This document shows, piece by piece, positions 43,490 to 50,316 of a DNA stretch of 64,000 bases. A program made the translations under genes and the position numbers. This DNA comes from Halorubrum salsamenti (GTDB taxonomy: Archaea > Halobacteriota > Halobacteria > Halobacteriales > Haloferacaceae): assembly GCF_007671685.1 (NCBI RefSeq), contig NZ_VCNL01000005.1, forward strand, positions 248,001 through 312,000, in the 5' to 3' direction. The notes under the pieces were generated by a model. That model was not told where the DNA came from and made no database searches. It was given only the letters and a program-made list of their open reading frames with translations. Position 1 is the stretch's first letter. The number at the start of each line of letters is the position of its first letter.

Positions 43490-44474
43490 CTTGTATTATG
43501 CTGAATCGAACGCTCCGGAGCCGGCGGTGCGCTTTCACCCACCTTCGCTCTCCCTCGCGGAGGCGATATTACCGGCTCCCCGGTGAGAAGCGTGGGTCGG
43601 GGTCCGACTCGTTCGTCGGCGTGCGTCGCCGGAGTGATCATAAATCTGAGTTTTTATAATATACATATGAAATTTTATATAATAAAGTGCTTGAATTTCC
43701 AGCGTCATTTTGGACTATAGTCGTCAGAATAGACGTGATATATTAAATTTGTATGCAAAGTACTACACAAAAAGTCAGATATAGTACTATATACTACAGG
43801 GTTAAGCGTATTTTATACACTATTTGGACAAATTACGTCAAAACCGATGAAGAGAACACTATCGATGGCGTCGAATCTGGCGGTACTCTCTTTGACAGCA
43901 ACGAGTTGAGCCGGTATCGCCACTCATTCGAAAACGGATACTACCCGTCGAGGGACGGGAGGGGTGGCAGCTCATCGTAAGTTACCAAAACAGATTATAT
44001 ATAAATATCTATAGGTTTGGGCTCCGGTACAGGGTGTCGTCGGTAGTCGAGAGGTTGGTGATCGATCCGGAACGCGGATACTGGGAATCGGTGTGGCAAG
44101 CCTGCAAATGGAGAGATAGACGTGGATGACGCCGATCTTGGAATCGATAAGAGTGCCGAGCGTGACGGGGCTCCGACGTCGAGACGAAAACGGAGACCAC
44201 GGTGCGCGGGCCGAGTCTCGGTGTCTCGTCCGAGGTTACGCGTGCGTTTCGTCGTGAGGCGTAGCGGAGCGCCGAACCACGCGATAACCTGATCGCGTAC
44301 GCGGAGCAACCCGAGTTTCGCCGGCAGTTCCGAATACGAGTAGTGTACTCGAAGCGGTATTAAGCAGACCTGTTTGGGAGTACGTACAAAACTCAGAGAC
44401 GGTGTTTCGAGTAATATCAGAATATAAGTAATACGGTGCTTGTTACTATCGGGGGAAATCCCGATAGTGATTCC
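43490..44474. other. Gene-poor region with AT-rich island
   Basis: Nearly 1 kb without a convincing gene. Bases 43640-43850 are very AT-rich. A 75-codon ORF (43753-43980) has an AT-biased first half and an acidic second half, and cannot be recognised. A palindrome CGAGTA-GTG-TACTCG lies at 44337-44351. Confidence 0.5.
44445..44468. promoter_or_regulatory. 9-bp perfect inverted repeat before the HalOD1 gene
   Basis: ACTATCGGG (44445-44453) and CCCGATAGT (44460-44468) are separated by six bases and end 6 bases before the ATG at 44475. It could be an operator or a leader hairpin covering the start. Confidence 0.5.
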
Positions 44475-44747
44475 ATGAGAAGCACTTCAGAGGAACCGCT
44501 CCTGACTATCGCCGAGGCCGTTTCCGACGCGTTGGACACGCCGGTAGAGGAGTTACCCCCGCTCTCTCAGTCAGTTAATCTCGAGGGATTAGAGGCGATT
44601 GTCACGGAGGATCCGTCCCATGACGTGACGGTCACATTTTCCTACGCCGCTCACAGAGTCCTTGTTCACTCGGACAACACCGTCTACGTGTGCCCGATAC
44701 GGGAAGACGACACAGACCGATTGGACGCGGTATATTTTGACGAGTAA
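44475..44747 (+). CDS. Stand-alone HalOD1 output-domain protein
   Basis: A 90-residue HalOD1 domain (PLLTIAEAVSDALDTPVEELPPLSQSVNLEGLEAIV, then VTFSYAAHRVLVHSDNTVYV). This domain is restricted to haloarchaea and usually ends response regulators or stands alone; its target is unknown. The ATG at 44475 is preferred; a GTG at 44436 would place the start upstream of the palindrome. It opens the respiratory island. Confidence 0.75.
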   Translation: MRSTSEEPLLTIAEAVSDALDTPVEELPPLSQSVNLEGLEAIVTEDPSHDVTVTFSYAAHRVLVHSDNTVYVCPIREDDTDRLDAVYFDE

Positions 44748-44951
44748 CGACTACGTACGGGGCGGATCACTACCGCTAACTCCCGTACCGACCGGAACCT
44801 GGTCTGGATGGGCCACCCGCTGAGAGCCTCACCGAAGCAATCGACGTGAACCGTCCGTATCGAGCGACTCGACCACACTCTGGGGGGCGTTCCACCTGCG
44901 GAACCCGGTTTGCGATCGGCTATTGCCAGCCAGGGGATGGACCGACCCCGG

Positions 44952-45050
44952 CTACGGGTCCCCGTACGCGATCTCGCCGTCGACGACCGTGGTATCCACA
45001 TCGATGTCGGCGATCGACTCCGGCTCCGCGAACGGGTCCGGGGCGAACAT
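44952..45050 (-). pseudogene. 3' relic of an amidohydrolase gene
   Basis: The minus-strand frame reads PFAEPESIADIDVD, then TVVDGEIAYGDP and a stop, which is the usual C-terminal end of YtcJ-like amidohydrolases (metal-dependent hydrolases). The body of the gene is missing and replaced by the ctaB region. Part of the relic now overlaps the CGAAC box of the ctaB promoter. Confidence 0.55.
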
Positions 45051-45054
45051 ATTC
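45045..45054. promoter_or_regulatory. CGAAC-type box upstream of ctaB
   Basis: GAACATATTC flanked by C and G; its near edge is 39 bases before the ATG at 45093. It is identical to the box at 61803-61812 and one base from the symmetric consensus GAACATGTTC. The intervening DNA is GC-rich with no TATA box. Confidence 0.6.
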
Positions 45055-45092
45055 GGGGGAAGAACCGCGGGGGCGGGACGCGAGTCCGACGT

Positions 45093-46454
45093 ATGGTTCG
45101 ACCACGGCTCACGACGCTTTTGATCTGGTCAGTCGTGGGGACGTATCTGCTCGTCGCGCTCGGAGCGACCGCCGCCACGGACGGCGGCTCCGCGGTCGCC
45201 GCGGTCCACCACGCCTCCGCGGTGGCCGTCGGCGTCCTCCTCGCCGCCACGGCTCTTTTCGCCCACCGAACGGCGGCCTCCCGCGGCGTCCGTGTCGGAA
45301 CGATCGCGGTCCTGATCGCGTATGTGGTACAGGCGGGCGTCGGGCTCGGGGGGCGAACCGGTGTCCTACCGTTCGACGGCGGGCTCCACCTGCTGGGCGG
45401 GATCGCGGTCTTCGCCGTCCTCCTCGTGACGCTCGTGATCAGGGTGGAGGCGACCGCGGGCGTCCCGACCGACGACGGCTCTCCGAAGGGACCGGGCGAC
45501 CACGCGACGCCGAGCGCACCGGACGGAACCACCGACTCCCCGGCGTCGGAAAACGGTTCGACCGGGTTTCGCGGCCGGCTTCGTGCGTATCTCGAGTTGA
45601 CCAAGCCGCGGCTGATGTGGCTGTTGTGTCTGCTCGCGCTGGCGGGGATGGGACTGGCCGTTGCGGCCGGCGGCGAGCTCGACGGCGTGACGGTCGTCGC
45701 GACCCTCGGTGGCGGCGTCCTCGCGACCGGCGCGTCGGGGGCGTTCAATCACGTGTACGAGCGCGACCGCGATCGGAAGATGCGGCGAACCGCGGACCGA
45801 CCGATCGCGACCGATCGGGTCGGCGTCCGGCGCGCGACCGGCTTCGCCGTCGCGCTCGTCGTCGCCTCGATGGCGGTCATGGTCGCGTTCGTCAACGTCC
45901 TCGCGGCCGGGCTCACGGCGGCGGCGATCGTCTACTACGCGTACGTCTACACGGTCCTGTTGAAGCCGACGACCCGGTGGAACACCGTGATCGGCGGTGG
46001 CTCCGGCGCTCTGCCGGCCCTGATCGGGTACGCCGCGGTGACCGGGACCGTCGGGCTCCCCGCGGTCCTGCTCGCGGTCGTCGTCTGCTGCTGGACGCCG
46101 GCGCACTTCTACAACCTCGCGATCGCCCACCGCGAGGACTACGCCCGGGCCGACTACCCGATGCTGCCGGTCGTCGCGGGCGTCGAAACCGCGCGCCGGC
46201 GGATCCTCGCGTGGCTCGGCGTCACCCTGATCGCCGCGGTCCTGTTAGGGAGCGTCACCGACCTCGGCGTCCTCTACGCGGTCACCACCACGGCGCTCGG
46301 AGCGCTGTTCGTGCGAAGCGTGGTCCGACAGTACGACGCCGACCGACGGGGAACCGAGGACGAACGGGCGGCGGCCTACCGGAGCTTCCACGCCTCGAAC
46401 GCCTACCTCGGAGCCGTTCTCGCGGCGATCCTCGTGGAAACGTTCGCGATGTGA
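45093..46454 (+). CDS. ctaB: Protoheme IX farnesyltransferase (heme o synthase) with extra N-terminal membrane domain
   Basis: A 453-residue membrane protein. The C-terminal ~300 residues are a UbiA-type heme o synthase with NHVYERDRDRKMRRTADRP and YTVLLKPTTRWNTVIGG. The first ~140 residues add four transmembrane helices with paired histidines (AVHHASAVAVGVLLAA, GGLHLLGGIAVFAVLL), resembling half of a CtaA/COX15 heme a synthase. A hydrophilic linker joins the two. The start ATG 45093 fits the 39-base spacing of the CGAAC box. It supplies heme to the oxidase encoded just downstream. Confidence 0.88.
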   Translation: MVRPRLTTLLIWSVVGTYLLVALGATAATDGGSAVAAVHHASAVAVGVLLAATALFAHRTAASRGVRVGTIAVLIAYVVQAGVGLGGRTGVLPFDGGLHLLGGIAVFAVLLVTLVIRVEATAGVPTDDGSPKGPGDHATPSAPDGTTDSPASENGSTGFRGRLRAYLELTKPRLMWLLCLLALAGMGLAVAAGGELDGVTVVATLGGGVLATGASGAFNHVYERDRDRKMRRTADRPIATDRVGVRRATGFAVALVVASMAVMVAFVNVLAAGLTAAAIVYYAYVYTVLLKPTTRWNTVIGGGSGALPALIGYAAVTGTVGLPAVLLAVVVCCWTPAHFYNLAIAHREDYARADYPMLPVVAGVETARRRILAWLGVTLIAAVLLGSVTDLGVLYAVTTTALGALFVRSVVRQYDADRRGTEDERAAAYRSFHASNAYLGAVLAAILVETFAM

Positions 46455-46545
46455 GCCGGTCCGGCTCGGCGGAGTTCCGCGGTGCTCTGCGCCGCGCTTC
46501 GCTTCCGAGCAGATCCGCGTCCGAACCGGCATGTCACCGGCGGAC

Positions 46546-46555
46546 GAACATGTGC
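46546..46555. promoter_or_regulatory. Weak CGAAC-type box upstream of cbaD
   Basis: GAACATGTGC differs by one base from GAACATGTTC and ends 51 bases before the cbaD ATG. That is one helical turn further than in the other promoters. Confidence 0.35.
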
Positions 46556-46605
46556 GTGATAACGCTCACCATGTGTATCTGTGTAACTGGTCGTGTGAGC
46601 GACCG

Positions 46606-46761
46606 ATGAGCAACCGAACGACACCCGACGGCGAAGACATTCCGGCGATGCAACGCCTCTATAACCGTATCTGGCTGTTGGCCGCGGCGGCGATCGTGTT
46701 CTTTCTCGTGGCCTACGTCGGGTGGGGGTTACTCGACCTCCTGTCTCTTCCCGTGAGGTGA
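46606..46761 (+). CDS. cbaD: Small single-span subunit of ba3-type oxidase (CbaD-like)
   Basis: A 51-residue protein with one transmembrane helix (IWLLAAAAIVFFLVAYVGWGLL). It sits 7 bases before the subunit II gene. The order small subunit, subunit II, subunit I, extra membrane protein matches the cbaDBAE cluster described for the ba3 oxidase of Natronomonas pharaonis. Identity rests on size and place, not on a motif. Confidence 0.65.
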   Translation: MSNRTTPDGEDIPAMQRLYNRIWLLAAAAIVFFLVAYVGWGLLDLLSLPVR

Positions 46762-46768
46762 TCGTCGC

Positions 46769-47311
46769 ATGAGTAACCCACTCGACGACCCCGACGACGA
46801 CTGGTGGAACTCCCCGGTACATCGCCGCGAGAGCATCTGGCTCGGGCTCGCGGGCGCGTGGTCGCTCGGCATCTTCACGTGGATGGCCGGGTTCACCCAG
46901 TTCGGCGACCAGAACCCCGTCGGCACGACGTACGAGGTCGATCCCGACCAGTATCAGGAGCGCGTCGGCGAGTACAAGGAGGCCGCCGAGGAGACGGACG
47001 ACGGACTGATCCCGCCCGAAGACGACGTGTACGTCGGTGCGATGCGGTTCAACTGGGACGGACTCCCGGCCGTTCTCGAAGCGGGCCGCGAGTACGACAT
47101 CCATCTCGGCGCCTACGACGTGCAACACGGCTTCTCGGTCCGACCCGAGGAGAACCTCAACAAGCAGATCAATCTCCAAGTGTTCCCGGGCTCGGAGTGG
47201 GTGATCCCGATGACCTTCGACGAACCGGGCACCTACCACGTCGTCTGCAACGAGTTCTGCGGACAGGGTCACCGAACGATGCACGGCCGCTTCACGGTGG
47301 TGGAGGGATAG
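46769..47311 (+). CDS. cbaB: ba3-type cytochrome oxidase subunit II (CuA)
   Basis: A 180-residue subunit II. One N-terminal membrane helix (SIWLGLAGAWSLGIFTWMAG) is followed by a cupredoxin domain. The CuA ligands are complete: DVQHGFSV (His) and VCNEFCGQGHRTM (Cys, Cys, His, Met). It takes electrons from halocyanin or cytochrome and passes them to subunit I. The stop is one base before the cbaA start. Confidence 0.92.
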   Translation: MSNPLDDPDDDWWNSPVHRRESIWLGLAGAWSLGIFTWMAGFTQFGDQNPVGTTYEVDPDQYQERVGEYKEAAEETDDGLIPPEDDVYVGAMRFNWDGLPAVLEAGREYDIHLGAYDVQHGFSVRPEENLNKQINLQVFPGSEWVIPMTFDEPGTYHVVCNEFCGQGHRTMHGRFTVVEG

Positions 47312-47312
47312 C

Positions 47313-49037
47313 ATGTCCGCGATCGCCTCCCTGTTCCGGAACGACTACGACGCGGACGGGTTCCGGACGTGCTCGGTGACCGGGCTCGACATCCATCAGT
47401 CAGTGGAGAACTACGTGAAGCTGTTCGGCCTGACCGCGGTGATCGCGCTCGCGGTCGGCGGGAGCTTCGCCTTCTCCGTCGCGATGACCCGGTGGGAGTT
47501 CATCGGCCTGCTCGACCCGAGCAGCTACTACACGCACCTGAGCATGCACGCGTGGAACCTGCTCATCTTCTGGATGGTGTTCATGGAGATCGCCGTCCTC
47601 TACGTCGGCGGACCGATGGTTCTGGGCCGGGAGCTCCCGCTTCGCCGGCTCGCGGCCCTCGGGTGGGTCACGATGGTCGTCGGCGCGATCGGCGTGAACG
47701 CGTCCATCTGGCTGGCCGAGGCGCCCAACGAGGCGCCGCTTCTGACGGCGTACGTCCCGCTCCCCGTCACGCCGTGGTTCTACGCCACGGCGATCGTCTT
47801 CCTGCTCGGAGCCACGATCGCGGCGCTGCCGTTCTTCGCGACGATCTGGACGGAGACCCGCGACAGCCACAGGACGCTCCCGCTCGTCGCCTTCGGCGCG
47901 TTCGTCACCGGGATCATCGCCGTGGAGGCGATCCTCGGCGGGATCGCGGCGTTCGCGTACGCGCTCGCCTGGCGGATCGACCTCATCGCCTCCGTGGACC
48001 CGGGGATCTACCGGCAGCTCTACTGGATCGTCGGTCACGGGACCCAGCAGATCAACCTGCTCGCGATGATCACGGTGTGGTACTTCCTGACCCACGTCGT
48101 CGGCGGCGCGGTCGTGATCTCGGAGAAGGTCTCGCGGACCGCCTTCATCCTCTACCTCTTCTTCATCAACCTCGGGGCGGCCCACCACCTGCTCGTCGAC
48201 CCCGGCGTCTCCGCCGGCTGGCGCATCTGGAACACCTCCTACGCCTTCTACGGCGCGGCCTTCGCGAGCATGATTCACGCGTTCGCGATCCCGGCCGGGA
48301 TCGAGGCCGGCCGCCGCCGTCGGGGACAGGGCGGCGGCCTCTTCGGGTGGCTCACCTCCGCGCCGTGGCGGAACCCCGTCTTCGCCTCGACGGTCTTCAG
48401 CATCATCCTCTTCGGCTTCCTCGGCGGGATCACCGGCGTCGTGATGGGCCAGATCCAGGTGAACATGACCTGGCACAACACCCTCGCGACGGTCGGGCAC
48501 TTCCACGCGACGGTCGCGCTCGGGACGACGCTCGCGTTCTTCGGGCTCGTCCTCTTCGTCATCAAGACGATGTTCCGGCGGGACTTCGTCTCGGACGCGC
48601 TGGCGAGCGCGATCCCGTACGCCTACGGGGCCGCGATGAGCGTCGCCACGCTGATGTTGATGTACGCGGGGATCCTCTACGGCGTGCCCCGCCGGACCGC
48701 CGAGGCCGTCAGGAACATCCCCGGCTCGGAGTTTAGCTTCTCGGCCGCGATTCCGATATTCATGATCTTCGGGATCTTCGCGCTGTTGGCGATCCTGTCT
48801 GGCGTCCTGTTCGTCGGCGTCTCGGTCGGCTCGCTTTTGTTCGGCGGCCGGCTCGCCGAGGGCGACGACGGCGGGATGCTTCCGGAAGGGGGGCTCCACG
48901 CCGACGGCGGGGAGCCGATCCACGCGGTCGAGCTCCGCGGGACCTTCGCGCTCTGTCTGATATTCCTCGGCGTCTTCGCCGCCGTCTACGTACTGAACTG
49001 GTACCTGTTGACCCAGCTGTGGGCGATCGGCGCGTAA
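47313..49037 (+). CDS. cbaA: ba3-type cytochrome oxidase subunit I
   Basis: A 574-residue heme-copper oxidase subunit I with at least 12 membrane helices. Conserved histidines appear in LSMHAWNLLIFWMVFME, WIVGHGTQQINLLAMITVWYF, LGAAHHLLVDPGV and VGHFHATVALGTTLAFFG (heme and CuB ligands). B-family (ba3) enzymes have high oxygen affinity and suit low-oxygen brines. It is the main membrane enzyme of the island. Confidence 0.93.
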   Translation: MSAIASLFRNDYDADGFRTCSVTGLDIHQSVENYVKLFGLTAVIALAVGGSFAFSVAMTRWEFIGLLDPSSYYTHLSMHAWNLLIFWMVFMEIAVLYVGGPMVLGRELPLRRLAALGWVTMVVGAIGVNASIWLAEAPNEAPLLTAYVPLPVTPWFYATAIVFLLGATIAALPFFATIWTETRDSHRTLPLVAFGAFVTGIIAVEAILGGIAAFAYALAWRIDLIASVDPGIYRQLYWIVGHGTQQINLLAMITVWYFLTHVVGGAVVISEKVSRTAFILYLFFINLGAAHHLLVDPGVSAGWRIWNTSYAFYGAAFASMIHAFAIPAGIEAGRRRRGQGGGLFGWLTSAPWRNPVFASTVFSIILFGFLGGITGVVMGQIQVNMTWHNTLATVGHFHATVALGTTLAFFGLVLFVIKTMFRRDFVSDALASAIPYAYGAAMSVATLMLMYAGILYGVPRRTAEAVRNIPGSEFSFSAAIPIFMIFGIFALLAILSGVLFVGVSVGSLLFGGRLAEGDDGGMLPEGGLHADGGEPIHAVELRGTFALCLIFLGVFAAVYVLNWYLLTQLWAIGA

Positions 49038-49086
49038 CCGCCGGCCGCCCGAATCACCGACCCAACGACCGCGAGACACTCCACGA

Positions 49087-49776
49087 ATGACCGACACTTC
49101 CCGTACTTCACTTCCGGCGCGACTCGGCGGAATCGTGCGTCAGGCCTGGCGTGACCTCTTAAGCGTGTACTACGCCAACACGCCCGTCTGGCGCTGGTTA
49201 AAGAGCGGTGCCCTCGTCTTCCTCGGGTTCTTCCTGTGGATGGGCGGAAACGTCCTGTTGGCCTACTGGATAGACGCGACCGCGCTGCGGTACGCGATCG
49301 CCTACGGCTTCGTCCTGATCGCGTGGGGGCCGTTCACCCACATGCTCGTCGTTCCGGCCGTGATCCGACTGCGGCGCACCGCCGAGAATCCCACCGTGCG
49401 GCGGCTCGTTCGCCACGGGTCGAAGATCAACTTCACGACGTTCCTCGTGATCGTCGCGGTCGTGGGGACCCTCGCTCCGGGCGTGATGCTGCTCGACTTC
49501 ACCTCCGAATTCGGCGGTGACGGCGGCGACGTGACCGCGGACCTCGTCTGTGAGACCGACGGCGACCCGATCACCTGCGAGCTCGAGACCGCCGAGGGCG
49601 TCGACCACGTCGTGCTCCTCTCCGGGAGCGAGGAGATCGACCGCAGCGACGAGCCGCCGTACGCGGTGTCGGCGCCCCGCGAGTCGCTCTCCGACGGTCC
49701 GTCCGGGAAACAGTTCGAGATCGAGTTGCGGGACGCGGACGGCGAGACGCTCCGGCGGTTCATCCGGACGGTGTAG
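49087..49776 (+). CDS. Membrane protein of the ba3 oxidase operon (CbaE-like position)
   Basis: A 229-residue protein with three hydrophobic segments (GALVFLGFFLWMGGNVLLAYW, YAIAYGFVLIAWG, FTTFLVIVAVVGTLAPGVMLL), then a hydrophilic ~75-residue C-terminal domain with DLVCETDGDPITCELE. Two cysteines there could bind copper or form a disulfide. By position it corresponds to cbaE, but I cannot confirm homology. It is 49 bases after cbaA and probably co-transcribed. Confidence 0.6.
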   Translation: MTDTSRTSLPARLGGIVRQAWRDLLSVYYANTPVWRWLKSGALVFLGFFLWMGGNVLLAYWIDATALRYAIAYGFVLIAWGPFTHMLVVPAVIRLRRTAENPTVRRLVRHGSKINFTTFLVIVAVVGTLAPGVMLLDFTSEFGGDGGDVTADLVCETDGDPITCELETAEGVDHVVLLSGSEEIDRSDEPPYAVSAPRESLSDGPSGKQFEIELRDADGETLRRFIRTV

Positions 49777-49826
49777 GGAGGGTGTCGGCGGGGGTCTCTC
49801 GCTCCGATTGTATCGGAGCGAACGAG

Positions 49827-50271
49827 CGATAACGGGAGTACGTATATCGAGTTGCCTCGGTGGTTGTTTATAAGTGGGCGAGCGATGCTGCTAGCGGCTG
49901 TTTATAGGTGATCGACGGCTCTGCGGTGAAGGCTTCCAAAGCCCCAGTCGCTGAGGACGGCGCACGCTCGCTGCGCGCCTCACTCGGTCGCTAACGCTCC
50001 CTCGTTGCGGTGCTTACGTCGCCTGCGCCGCCCTCAGCGACTGCCCCTTAGAATCCCACCCGCCCCGCAACCGCACAGCCTCACGCCTCCCCAGCCTCGT
50101 CGCTGGCGCCGACGGCGCCAGCGACTCCCTCGCACCGTCGGTTCGCGGCCCGGAGAGCCGCGAACCGGGGCGCGCCACCGGACTCTATTTATAAGCGATC
50201 GTCGCCGTGGTTCATGGTCGTTTAAATATCGAACTACCGCCACCAATCTGCAACACCCACTCCCGTCATCG
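49827..50271. repeat. MITE-like multi-hairpin repeat, copy A
   Basis: Terminal inverted repeats CGATAACGGGAGT (49827) and ACTCCCGTCATCG (50259-50271) match at 12 of 13 bases. Inside are TTTATAAG-type TATA motifs near both ends, CAGTCGCTGAGG pairing with CCTCAGCGACTG, a perfect hairpin on GTCGCTGGCGCC/GGCGCCAGCGAC, and another on GGTTCGCGGC/GCCGCGAACC. A second copy with the same layout lies at 58038. No protein is evident. This fills the space between cbaE and copA. Confidence 0.75.
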
Positions 50272-50316
50272 TTTACGAGACGCCGTTCAGCGGTCCGCCG
50301 TTTCGCGGGGCCGCCC

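Noticed and set aside
43753-43980. A 75-codon ORF
   Set aside because: It sits in an AT-rich island with no recognisable family, ribosome site or conserved neighbour; kept only as a note on the region.
43995-44309. A 104-codon minus-strand ORF
   Set aside because: Composition is unlike haloarchaeal proteins (basic, Arg/Pro-rich), with no domain.
47400-49097. A 565-codon minus-strand ORF
   Set aside because: Antisense to cbaA; charged low-complexity composition, no recognisable domain.
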